Assembly (NCBI GenBank): GCA_003952965.2
Contig: CM025852.1
Span: 11,434,836 to 11,498,835 of the forward strand
Direction: 5' to 3'
Origin: Morella rubra
Lineage: Eukaryota; Streptophyta; Magnoliopsida; Fagales; Myricaceae
DNA length: 64,000 nucleotides
Numbering within the stretch: the first letter of the stretch is position 1; each line of letters begins with the position of its first letter. Below, in pieces: positions 34,269 to 44,440 of this stretch. Made by a program: the position numbers and the translations under genes. Under the pieces are notes generated by a model. The model saw nothing but the letters and a program-made list of their open reading frames with translations, had not been told where the DNA came from and did no database searches.

Positions 34269-35460
34269 ATGGCTTCCGCATCTCCAAATACATCTCCAAT
34301 TGCATCTCCAATCGCATCTCCAGACCAATCTTCTCTTCCACCACCTCAAATTCCTATCTGTTCTCCAAAAATGACCGAATCCAGTCCCTATTTTCTTCAT
34401 TCGGGAGACAATCCTGGTACTGTTCTTGGTTCTCAGGTTTTACATGGAGAAAATTATCCTATTTGGTCTAGATCTATGCTTATGGCACTGAACACAAAAA
34501 ACAAAGTCGGTTTTATTGACGAATCTATTATCAAACCAAGCACATCCGATCCTAACTTTGCTGTTTGGACAAGGTGTAATGATATGGTGATTTCTTGGAT
34601 CCTCAATTCTATTTCCAAAGACCTTGCTTCTAGCATAATCTACATTGAAACCGCACGAGAGATCTGGCTTGATCTCAAAGAAAGGATGTCTCAAGGTAAT
34701 GGTTCTCGGGTGTTTCAACTCCAAAAGGCCATCTCTACCCTCTCTCAAGATCAACTCTCGGTCAGCAGTTATTTCACCAAATTGAAGGGATTATGGGATG
34801 AACTATTCAACTATCGTCCTACACCCTCGTGTTCTTGCTGTTCGTGTGGTGCTGTTAAGACTATGCTTGGTTTTCAGCATCAGGAGTATATTATGAGATT
34901 TTTGATGGGCCTCAACGACTCTTACTCAAGTGTCAGAAGCCAAATCTTGCTCAATGATCCTTTGCCTCCAATCAATAGGGTTTTCGCTCTTATAATTTAG
35001 GAGGAAAAGCAGAAAGAGATCACTCATCATCTTTCTCCTGCTCCTGACACCAGTGCCTTTCTTACTCGAGCAAGTGACAATCGGTCTGGAGGAAAGCATT
35101 ATCATCAGTATCCTAAGAAGGAGCGGCCAGTTTGCAGTCATTGTGGCATTACAGGCCACACCATAGAGAAATGCTACAAGATCCATGGATTTCCCCCTGG
35201 ATACAAGACCTTTCGGTCTAGATTCTCTAATCCTCCTTCAGGATATTCGCCTAATCCTCATTCGGCTAATCAGGTTGCTTCTGCAACTGATTCTGTTACT
35301 TCTACAGTTGCTGCTGTGTCTTCTGTTCATTTTACTCCAGATCATTGCAACAAAATTCTCGCCCTGATTCAACATGATTTTACGACCTCTCCTCAGTCAC
35401 CTACTAGTGACAATTCCTCTCATACCAATCTGTCTCTTATGACAGGTAATTTCTTTTGTT
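34269..35460 (+). pseudogene. Copia gag region with zinc knuckle
   Basis: The first Met follows the primer site closely. The capsid part carries GSQVLHGENYPIWSRSMLMA and WILNSISKDLASSI, typical of plant Copia gag (UBN2/retrotran_gag). The CCHC zinc knuckle CSHCGITGHTIEKCY lies at about 35137-35181, followed by a Ser/Thr-rich linker towards protease. Fossil; broken. Confidence 0.85.
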
Positions 35461-35469
35461 AAAAGTCCT

Positions 35470-36824
35470 TCGCCAGCATGGATTATTGACACTGGAGCCA
35501 CCAATCACATGGTGCACTCCTTGTCTTGTCTCACTCATGCTATTTCTTTAGTTTCACATTCTGTCAAGTTACCAACTAGACAGTCTGCTGCAGTCACTCA
35601 CCTCGGTCATGTCAAAATTTCAGCTGATTTCATTCTTTCTAATGTTCTCTGTGTTCCTACCTTTGGCTTTAATTTGCTTTCTGTCAGTCAACTAACTCGC
35701 GATCTTGGCTGTCATGTTTCTTTTTTTGCTGATTTCTGCTATATACAGGACCCTTGCAGCAGGAGGATGATTGGATTAGCTGAACAACATGATGGTTTAT
35801 ATCATTTGAAATCTCACTTTGACAATTGTAATGTTGCTGCATCTAATAATTGTTCTAGTTCTTTTTCAACTTGCTGTAATGTTTCCTCTCATAATCTTTG
35901 GCATTACCGACTTGGTCACTTGCCTTTTTCAATGCTTAAGCTTTTGCAAACCAGTAATTCGGATGTTACTTTTTCAGACTTTTCACCATGTGAAATCTGT
36001 CCTTTAGCTAAACAAAGGAAGTTATCTTTTCCTTTACGTCAGCATGTTTCTCAACATCCTTTTGATCTTATACACTGATATTTGGGGTCCCATGGTAGTC
36101 CCAACTATCAATAATTCTAGATATTTCCTTACCATTGTTGATGACTTTAGTCGATCAACTTGGATTTATCTCATGCATTCCAAATCCCAAACTTCTCAAA
36201 TTCTTGAAGCTTTCTATGCCATGGTTCACACTCAGTTCACTACTAAAATCAAGTGTGTTAGGACTGATAATGGGGCTGAGTTTAACCTCACCTCTTTCTT
36301 CCTTTCTCACGGTATTATCCATCAAACTTCTTGTGTTGAGACACCTCAACAAAATGGACTTGTAGAACGTAAGCACCAGTATATTTTAAATGTTGCTATG
36401 GCGCTTAAGTTCCAATCTCATCTTCCCCTCAATTTTTGGGGACATTGTATCCTTGCTGCTGTTTATTTGATAAACCGCACTCGAACTCCTTTTCTTCAAA
36501 ACAAATCTCCTCATGAGATTTTGTTTTTTGCCCCTCCCACTTATAGTCATCTTCGGGTCTTTGGCTGCCTTTGTTTTGCCTCCACCTTGCTTCGCCATCG
36601 TACTAAGTTTGATCCTCGAGCCTCCAAATGCGTCATGCTAGGCTATCCTTATGCTACTAAGGGTTACAAGTTATATGATCTCACTACCCATAAACTCTTT
36701 GTCTCTCGGCATGTCATTTTTTTTGAACATATCTTCCCTTTCCAGCATCTTTCTACTGCTGATGCTCCTCCTTTGGTTATTCCAAAGTCTGCTCCCGATG
36801 TCTCCACTCTCGATATCTCTTCTC
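35470..36824 (+). pseudogene. Copia protease and integrase region
   Basis: Protease signature WIIDTGATNHM at about 35480-35512. The integrase zinc-binding part ([18 protein letters not shown]) is at about 35898-36015. The integrase catalytic core has [25 protein letters not shown] and [13 protein letters not shown] (36075-36380). A GKR-like C-terminal part with [10 protein letters not shown] follows. The region stops at the Pack-MULE insertion. Fossil; broken. Confidence 0.85.
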
Positions 36825-36879
36825 GGGAACGGATTCCCTCCGAAGGAGGGAATTCCGAAGCCTAACCCAGAAACGGGTA

Positions 36880-37043
36880 CGTCCCACTGGTGGCTCACTC
36901 CTTCTTTCGGACCGGATATACAACTTCAGCAAGTAAAATCCAGTGGACCCAACGCTAAACAAGACGTATGCGAGCCAGCTCAAATCAGCGTGCCCGAAGG
37001 ATGTGGATCCCCAGGTGGCCATCGACATGGACCCAAACACGCT
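36880..37043 (+). pseudogene. Class III peroxidase, 3' exon fragment inside the Pack-MULE
   Basis: One frame reads SDRIYNFSK, a stop, then [20 protein letters not shown] and [15 protein letters not shown]. This matches the region after the proximal-haem histidine in secreted plant peroxidases (DRIYNFS, DPTLNxxYAxQLxxxCPxNVDPxIAIxMDPxTP), including a conserved cysteine. The proximal-histidine motif itself is not clearly legible just upstream. The fragment ends before the FDNxYY block. It lies upstream of the first-exon fragment, reversed relative to a normal gene, so it cannot serve as the 3' end of that exon. Confidence 0.75.
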
Positions 37044-37066
37044 CTCACATAATTCAATCCAACCTG

Positions 37067-37073
37067 TATAAAT
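37067..37073 (+). promoter_or_regulatory. Putative captured TATA box of the peroxidase gene
   Basis: TATAAAT lies 51 bp before the ATG at 37124, a plausible distance for a short 5' leader. If captured with the exon, the Pack-MULE may carry its own promoter. Confidence 0.45.
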
Positions 37074-37123
37074 CTGTTCTGTACCAATATTCCTTCCCAT
37101 AGAAACTTCAACTCTTTGATCAA

Positions 37124-37336
37124 ATGGGTCTGTTTAATCATTTTGTCGTGTTGTCACTTTTGCCTCTGTGTCTCTTCCTTTGTGAAACATCAGCAAAACT
37201 CAAACGCAATTTATATGCCAATATCTGCTCGGACGTCAAAAGCATTGTTACGGAGGCTGTCAAAAAGAAATTCAACAAACCCTTTTTTATAGCTCCTGCA
37301 ACCATCCGTCTCCTCTTCCACGATTGCTTTGTCGAG
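37124..37336 (+). pseudogene. Class III peroxidase, first exon captured in the Pack-MULE
   Basis: The 71 codons start at ATG 37124 with a hydrophobic signal peptide of about 24 residues (VVLSLLPLCLFL). The mature N-terminus follows: AKLKRNLYANICSDVKSIV. The distal haem-pocket motif is intact, PATIRLLFHDCFVE, with Arg62, His66 and Cys68, and Cys35 sits at the first conserved cysteine. The exon ends at GAG followed by GTAAAT, a consensus donor where class III peroxidases normally have their first intron. Only about 50 bp of intron-like sequence follow before unrelated DNA. The source enzymes are secreted haem peroxidases acting in the cell wall. This fragment lacks most of the haem fold and cannot be active; antisense or small-RNA effects on the parent gene are conceivable. 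Confidence 0.85.
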
Positions 37337-37616
37337 GTAAATATTACTGTGCCATATGAGAGGTAGCTTGCGTGAGGAAGAAGGAAATTTGGGGAAGGGA
37401 ACTTGCGTGAGAAAGAAGGGGAAGAAAAGAAAGAAGGGAGCTTTTTGAGAGATTTTGAGCCGCTAAGCCGAACCACGAGCATTTTATTAAACGAGGCTTT
37501 TCATTAAATGAGGTGTACTTGTGTTAACCGTTGATTTGCTTTCTTTTAATCTGGACCATGCCTCCGGTAGGCTTTGGAATTCCCTCCTTCGGAGGGAATC
37601 CGTTCCCTCTCTTCTC

Positions 37617-39500
37617 TTCCTACTTCTTCTCCTCTTCCAAATTCTGCTTCTACCCTTCCTTCTTCATTTGATTTTTCAGCACCTTTTTCATCTGATTCTT
37701 CCGCTACTCTTCCTTCTGTTAACATCAATCCAACAGATCCTTCCTCTCCTATTTCATCTGCCCCTCCTGCCATTATTCTTCGACGCTCTCATAGGACTAG
37801 AACAGCCCCCTCATATCTGCAACATTACTATTGTCAGCATGTTCAATCCACATCTCTTCCTCCTGCAAAGCTAGGTTCCATGGCAGGTAAACCTCATGAT
37901 ATTTTTGCCTATCTTGGTTCTTCCCTTCTTTCTCCTTCTCATCATGTTTTTGTCTCCTCCATTGCCACTTATCTTGAGCCTCGCACCTTTACTCAAGCTG
38001 TAAAACATGTTCAATGGCGTGAGGCAATGCAGCAAGAGATTAAGGCTCTCCAAGATAATAATACATGGCTGATTACTTCTCTCACTCCTAACAAGCATCC
38101 TATTGGTTGTAAGTGGATTTTTAAAATCAAGTATCGATCAGATGGGTCTATTGAGCGGTACAAGACCCGGCTTGTTGCCAAAGGATATACTCAAAAAGAA
38201 GGATTTGACTATTTTGACACATTTTCACTTGTGGCTAAAAGTTTTACAGTTAGTGTCCTCCTTGCTCTCGCTGCTGTCCAGCATTGGCATTTACATCAGT
38301 TAGATGTCAATAATGCCTTCCTCCACGGGGATCTTGATGAGGAGATATTTATGACTATTCCACCTGGTTTTCATGTTAAGGGGGAGAATCAAGTCTGCCG
38401 GCTTCCCAAGTCCTTATATGGTCTTAAACAAGCGTCTCAGCAATGGTTTTTCAAGTTCTCTCAATTTTTACTTGAAAATGGATTTGTTCAATCCAAAGCC
38501 GATTATTCCCTTTTCACTCGCAAGACAAGATCCTCTTTTCTTGCATTACTTGTTTTTGTCGATGACATAATTCTTGCAAGTAGTGATCTTCGCAGTGTCT
38601 CTGAGTTCAAAGCCATGATTGATGATCGATTTCGCATTAAAGATTTGGGCAATCTTAAATTCTTCCTTGGATTGGAAGTTGCCCAGTCTGCTAAGGGTAT
38701 TTCCTTATGTCAGCGTAAGTTTGCTTTGGATGTTCTCAGCGATTCCGGTTATCTTGGTTCTTGGCCTGCTCGAACTCCTATTGAGCAGCATCATCAGTTG
38801 AATTCTTCAACTGGTGCTTTACTGCCTGATGCGACAGTTTATCGTTGGCTGATTGGTAAGCTGTTATACCTCACTCTCACTCGGCCTGACCTCTCATACT
38901 TAGTCCAATTGCTCAGTCAATATATGGATAAACCCCGAGAACCTCACTTACACGCTGCACATTGTGTCCTTCGATATTTAAAGATGATTGTCGGTCAAGG
39001 GTTGTTCTTCTCCTCTGCCTCACCATTACATCTTAAGGCTTTTTCAGATGCTGATTAGGCAGCATGTTCCGACTCTCGACGGTCCATCACTGGTTATGCC
39101 GTTTTCAGTGGCAATTCCTTTGTGTCCTGGAAATCTAAAAAGCAAGCTATGGTTTCCCGCTCTTCAGCCGAGGCTGAATATAGAGCTATGGCAGTTGTGG
39201 TAGCTGATGTCCAATGGCTTCTTTATCTCTTTCATGATTTTTAGATCCCTCACCGGCAGCCTGCCCTTCTCTACTATGATAATCAATCTGCCCTACATAT
39301 AGCTTCGAATCCCATATTCCATAAGCGAACGAAACATATTGAAATTGATTGTCATTTCATTCGTGATAAAATTGCTCATGATGTTTTTCAGACTTTTCAT
39401 GTTTCTTCCCGGCATCAACTGGCTGATCTTCTCACCAAGGCTCTTGGCTATGATCAATTACGCTATCTACTGGCAAGATGGGAGTGCTCAATATTCACAC
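37617..39500 (+). pseudogene. Copia reverse transcriptase and RNase H region
   Basis: After a Ser/Pro-rich linker come WREAMQQEIKALQDNNTW (about 38013), [39 protein letters not shown] and the polymerase active-site block FVDDII (about 38556). NLKFFLGLEVA and RPDLSYLVQLLSQYM follow. RNase H motifs ([29 protein letters not shown]) extend to about 39420. Fossil; broken. Confidence 0.85.
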
Positions 39501-39517
39501 TCCATCTTGGGGGGGAG

Positions 39518-39769
39518 TCTTAATGTTAGCTGGCAATCAGTTTAGTCGAAGTCGAAGGCAATTAGTTTAGTCGACGCTTTTGTACATACTCTGCTATTGA
39601 TGTGGCAATTAATTATATTCTTGTAACTAGATCAGACTAGCTCAGTTAGGTTGTTAGTTTGTTTTCTTTCTCTGCTCTGTCTATATAACAGAGTCTTTGT
39701 ATCAAACTTCATCACAATGAATTATTCTTTCCAAATTCATTTCTTTCTCACCAAACACTCGGTTTAGCA
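39518..39769 (+). repeat. Copia 3' LTR, 252 bp
   Basis: Follows a G-rich polypurine tract. It starts TCTTAATGTTAGCTGGC and ends CTCGGTTTAGCA. Both LTRs share the leading TCTTAA, so the boundary is put there rather than at the TG six bases in. Confidence 0.85.
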
Positions 39770-40012
39770 AGGGACGAGAGGGCAGTCGTCAGAGGGAACA
39801 ATTGAGAGAATGAGGTAGGGCTTAGGGGGCAAAAAAATTGAGAGAGTTGGGAGGGATTGAAGAGAGCATATACCCTTAGTGAATGGTCTCAAATATAAAA
39901 ACAACAACACATGTATACAAATTTCGGGTAGTTTCAACTAGGGGAACACGAATCAGATATAACCCAACCTGATCGAGTTGAGCCAGGTCAAGAATTTGGG
40001 TCCGTGGGTTTC
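39770..40012. other. 3' flank of the Copia element; no gene seen
   Basis: Purine-rich flank (39770-39880) then AT-rich sequence, without coding signal. Confidence 0.5.
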
Positions 40013-40145
40013 TGTTAGAGAATATATTCAAATAATAAAATCTTCTTCTTCCTATCAACTTAAGCCATGTAAATCTACTAATCTTCCCAAAAGCTTAAGT
40101 TGATAGGAAGAGGAAGATTTTATTATTTTAATATATTCTCTAACA
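40013..40145. mobile_element. 133-bp palindromic mini-element, TSD GTTTC
   Basis: It begins TGTTAGAGAATATATT and ends AATATATTCTCTAACA, with arms of about 50 bp (AGATTTTATTATT and CCTATCAACTTAA in each) around a ~28-bp loop. GTTTC flanks both sides (40008-40012 and 40146-40150). TG...CA ends with a 5-bp TSD are the marks of LTR integrase products, while the overall form is that of a fold-back MITE. The arms resemble the 5' end of plant Copia LTRs. Confidence 0.8.
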
Positions 40146-40150
40146 GTTTC

Positions 40151-41552
40151 TGCCCACTCCAAGACCAAAAAATAAATACCAAGATTTTCTTAAAAACAAC
40201 TTGCTGTAATTTGAAAAGTATACGTCCAATCCAATCAAGACTTATCATTCTAAAAGGCGTATACAATGAAATTTTTCTTAGTTGAACCTAAACAATGTCA
40301 TTTGAGAAATCCTCTAAATCTTGGCAATGGCAAAAGTTACCTACCTCTTAAATGAAAATTTATTTAATTTCATCAATCAAAGTCAATTAATTATTTAAAG
40401 AAATTTGAACTCACAAAAAATAAGTCAAGTTTATCTTATTTTGAATCAATGACTCTTTTTGTCCTTATTTTTTTGACTCTTTTCAAATTTTGTTTTTGTG
40501 TTTTCATTCTGATCATGCATAGTCCTAGGTATTGTCTTGATTATCAAAATAGTTCTACTATCAGTCCCTGTCCAAATAATTAACAGTGAGACACATAATG
40601 CCCAATAGTAAACCACCACCATTATGTACCTGACATAAGCATAAAACGCCATCTTAATGAGACATAGTGTCTTATCATTTGATAAATATGAAACCTCATT
40701 GATAAAAAAATTACGTGAAACTTTCGATGCCATGTCAATTTAAACAAAAACATAATCAAACTAGATACCAAAAAATCTAATCAATAGATCAAAATTCCTA
40801 ATTCTTGTGTTCCGTAAATCCTGAAATCTCCAACGCCTCATTCACCCAAATTTCCAAACCAACCTAGCTTAATAGCGGCGACATTAGAGATGAACTTTGT
40901 AATGTTGTAGCGTTGGATTAGATCATCTATCTCGCCACGTAGTTGTTGAAATTCAACCCCAAATCTGTAAATTCACTGAACCCTATATTGTGCCTCAAAA
41001 TCTCCCAAACGCTGCACCCTAACTGTTAATTGTGCTTAATTCCTTCGCCTCTATTAACAAATGGATTTATTATTGACTTCCTTGATGCCTTTAAAGCTTG
41101 CACCGAATTGCTCGATGAAAAGCGTGTCTCAATATAGGTAAGCAAAATTTGAATCAATTTCTTTGTTAATATACTTTTTCTTTGTGGAGATTGGATTATC
41201 AAATGAAATACCAAGGAAGATGCACTTAATTGCCACCACAATCTCTATGTGATCAAATACAAAGAAACTACCTTTCATATATATTATCATCACAATGGCT
41301 ACCAAGATTTTATGTCCATCCCAAATGCTAAAATAACACTCCCTTTGCGTGCTACTATCCACTTTGTTGCTTCCTAGTTATTCTATTTGCTTTAAAGACA
41401 CAGAATGTTATAACTTCGCAATCAACACCAGATATCCTGATCCCAAGGTTTAGGATTCTTGCAAGTAACTTTAAAAACAATTATTCACTCTAATCACTCA
41501 TTCAGCTTTTTCTTTGAAACGCTTTTGTAGAAAAAAAGAAAAAATTATGAAA
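40151..41552. other. No gene seen
   Basis: AT-rich sequence without recognisable protein motifs on either strand. Open frames at 40446-40733 and 41026-41362 (reverse) show no family signature. Confidence 0.4.
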
Positions 41553-41935
41553 AACTAACACTTTTCACCCACCAATTGCAATAAGTTTGCACTTTACACC
41601 TTAAACTACCACTTTGAGATATTGCACTATTTAACTACCAATTTTAGATACTTTTGGGAAACTGTCATATTTTTAGACACTTTGCACCTTCCATCTACCA
41701 ATGTTAGACACTTTGCATCCCTTGTCCGACAATAATACACCCAAAAATTTAATGAATTGACAACAATGTCTTCAATAAATGCAAAGTGGTCAAGAGCATT
41801 ATCGTAATTTTAGTTTAAAAATTTGATAGTTGGTGCATAGTGTCTAAGTTTGGTAGTTAAGGGCTATAATGTTTAAAAGGTGGTAGTTTATGGTGCAAAG
41901 CCCAAAAGCTATCGTAGCTCGAGAGTGAAAAATAT
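41553..41935. mobile_element. Probable MITE with imperfect inverted ends, ~380 bp
   Basis: The left half has CACTTTTCACCCACC and AAACTACCACTTT; the right half has the complementary AAAGGTGGTAGTTT and GAGTGAAAAATATT. The arms pair imperfectly over about 90 bp. No TSD was settled. Confidence 0.5.
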
Positions 41936-42199
41936 TTTTCTCGAAAATTATTCACCAATAACATTCGAAACTCTCATACCACATTCTGCAACCCTCTGAT
42001 TACTATATATGTACGATGACTACAAGCCATTAATTGATTGATTTTGATATTCAAATTAGGTAGTCAAATTTAATATTATTATAAATAAACACTACTTCAC
42101 ACGACACTTTGGATCTTTGAGTAAACCACGTGTGTTGCCTTTAAGGTATTAAAGTGCAACAAATTTTTTCCACCCAATGGTCTCATCAAAATGTACCTT

Positions 42200-43480
42200 A
42201 AAAATATCACTAGTTAATGGTTCAATATATTTAATCTAGATGGAGAATTAAAACCAACATAAATACCAAGTTCACACTGAGGACCCATCCCAATGTGCTG
42301 AGTGGGTACAAGTGTAACATAGACAGTACAATGTAGTACTGATGTAGCATGTAAAATGGCATATCCCTATATAGAAACCAGTAATTTCATTCTCATAAGT
42401 AAAGACCGAGCAATTAACTAAAGTAGTTTGATGAAAGATTCAACTAAACCATTTTGAGTATGGATATGAGCAACATAATATTTACCATCAATTCTAATAG
42501 ATAATCAATAATCATTAAAAGTTTGAGATGTAAATTTAGAAGCATTATCTAATCAAATGCTCTTGATTGAATGATGAGGAAACTATTCTTGTAGTCTAAT
42601 AATTTGAGCAAAAAGTCAAGCAAATGCAACATTTAAAGTAGAAAGAAGACAAGCATTTGACCATCTAGTGGATGCATCAACCAAAACCATAAATGAAGGG
42701 TGAATTCGACCACAAATTTCCCCAAAATTCTTTGCAAAAATGCTGGAGACTCAACAACTACCTTTGAAATAGATAGTTTAATAATGAATTTACCTTGAGA
42801 ACATGAACTACATGGATAATCACTTGGTAAAATAATCTTATAATTTTTTAAAGGATGTCCATATGTGTTTTCAATAATTTGACGTATCACTACAAATCCT
42901 GGATGTCCAAGATGATCATGTCAATGCATAAAGATCTTTGAATCAGAGAACTTCTAGTGCACTTTTCATTTCTTGTGTATTACAATATTTGTTTCAACTG
43001 ACCTTATCGTCATATAATATAATTTGAAAGATAAAATATGCAATCTTTCTAATATGAACTTTTGCCACGATACTGTAGATAGATGTAACGGAAATAAAAT
43101 CTTTATTGCCTCCGCTATTGGTTTCAGCCTGATAACCATTGAGATGTATATCTTCAAAAAAGCGAAAAGTTTAGAGAATATAATGCTTCGTTGATACACA
43201 ATTTGGTTCCTTCAGGGAACAAGATATAGGTTCTTCTAGAGCCTTCAATAAGGTTTGATGAACCTTATTTGGTATTGAGGTATACAATTTGATAATGTTA
43301 AGCTTTGAAAATACAATTTATAACTATATTTCCATCACCACTCAAATGATCAATCTTTTCAAAAGGATCCTCAAACAAATTTGAAATATTGAGATGAGTA
43401 ATATCTCCATCAAACCCATAAAAACGTCTACAAAATTTGTTCATATTTCTTTTCCTTTCCCTTTTAGAGAAGCTTGGTAT
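42200..43480 (-). pseudogene. Copia integrase-region remnant
   Basis: Shows MIRQIIENTYGHPLKNYKI, CSSCSQGKFIIKLS and VVESPAFLQRILGK, typical of the integrase N-terminal region of one plant Copia lineage. A decayed integrase core lies downstream to about 42500. Fossil. Confidence 0.7.
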
Positions 43481-43488
43481 AGGTTAAC

Positions 43489-43812
43489 CACTACAAGAAA
43501 AATGGGTTTAGGTGTCAAAAAATTTTGCCATCAAAACCAACAATTTTTTCACCTTTGATTTTGGGTGGCTAAAAAGTTTTGTCATCTAATTAGTCATCAT
43601 AGCCCTCGTCACGATAGACTTTGGGTGTCAAAATCTGCATTATATCACGCCCAACCATGTGGACCGTGTTTGACTCCGTTCGAACTCTATCCCATTTTAG
43701 TGAAAAAATAATTTTGTCTGGGATAGGGCACCACATAACATGTGCGAACAATATTTTCTTTGTGAAAAATGTCGATTTTGTCACAACATTACCGTTTGGA
43801 CATCCATTATTT
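43489..43812 (+). mobile_element. 324-bp insert with a CACTA-like left end only
   Basis: It starts CACTACAAGAAAAATGGG, a classic CACTA terminus, and is flanked by AAC on both sides (43486-43488 and 43813-43815). The right end (CCATTATTT) does not show the matching TTGTAGTG, so the terminus is lost or the insert is a composite. Its limits are set by the interrupted Copia sequence. Confidence 0.55.
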
Positions 43813-44440
43813 AACCAAGTGCCTTGGCGTATAGTAGGTATGAGACCAATATCCATTCATCCCACATCGATACTATTTTTCTTCATAATTCTTTGAAAGT
43901 TTATTCCACAAATGTTTGCCTTTTTCTTGTTTTGTATTGTCCCACTTGTGGTGGTTCTTTATTGAAGAATTGTTATTCCATTTCTAGTGGAGCCACTTCT
44001 GATCGTTTCACTTTTTGTTCTTTCTCCAACCACGATCATGACCATGGTTTCTTTTATGAAATGATGCCTCATTCATTTCAGTTTTGAGACTCCATTTGCT
44101 TCAAGGAATGGTTGGTTGGTCAAGACTGGTTGATTTTCATCAAAAGCTCATTATTTTATTCAACAATGACAAGACAAGAAATTACTTTATATTACTTCTT
44201 AAACTTTCACTCTCTATATTAATACTGCTGTAGGAGCCCATCCAAGGCATGAAAAGTAGTACATATTTTTTTTTCTAACATGTCTTTCTTAGTGACCCTT
44301 TCAGCACACAGTATCAATTGTGAGGTAATTTTGAACAAAGCAACTCAGGTGCATCCAATCTTATCGAGATTTTGGGAGGATTATAGACTTCTTGTCTTCA
44401 TATCTCTCTTTTAAATTTTTCTATAAACACTACAAAAAAA

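Larger units (their letters stand above)
36825..37607 (+). mobile_element. Pack-MULE, 783 bp, perfect 9-bp TSD, carrying peroxidase pieces
   Basis: The ends are inverted repeats of about 40 bp: the left begins GGGAACGGATTCCCTCCGAA and the right is its complement with one mismatch. TCTCTTCTC flanks both sides exactly (36816-36824 and 37608-37616); a 9-bp TSD is the Mutator hallmark. The terminal repeats contain their own palindrome (GATTCCCTCC/GGAGGGAATTCC). The interior holds a 3' piece of a class III peroxidase gene, then what looks like the promoter and first exon of a class III peroxidase, in that order. There is no transposase. It lies in the Copia body and is younger than the Copia insertion. 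The perfect TSD suggests a fairly recent move. Confidence 0.9.
30148..39769 (+). mobile_element. Ty1/Copia LTR retrotransposon fossil, 9.6 kb with insertions
   Basis: Flanking 5-bp sequences AGGAA (30143-30147) and AGGGA (from 39770) agree at four positions. The 252-bp LTRs differ by about 5-6% by eye, suggesting a few million years. Parts in Copia order: 5' LTR, primer site TGGTATCAGAG at 34244, gag, zinc knuckle, protease, integrase, reverse transcriptase, RNase H, a G-rich polypurine tract at about 39508-39517, and 3' LTR. A MITE (itself hosting a solo LTR) sits in the 5' LTR, and a Pack-MULE sits between integrase and reverse transcriptase. Without these insertions it is about 5 kb. It is broken, with several disabling changes besides the insertions. 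Confidence 0.9.

Noticed and set aside
34440-34754. 104-codon frame antisense to Copia gag
   Set aside because: Shadow of the gag coding strand.
37521-37874. Leu/Pro-rich frame spanning the Pack-MULE right end
   Set aside because: It overlaps the Ser/Pro-rich Copia linker in the wrong frame and crosses the element border.
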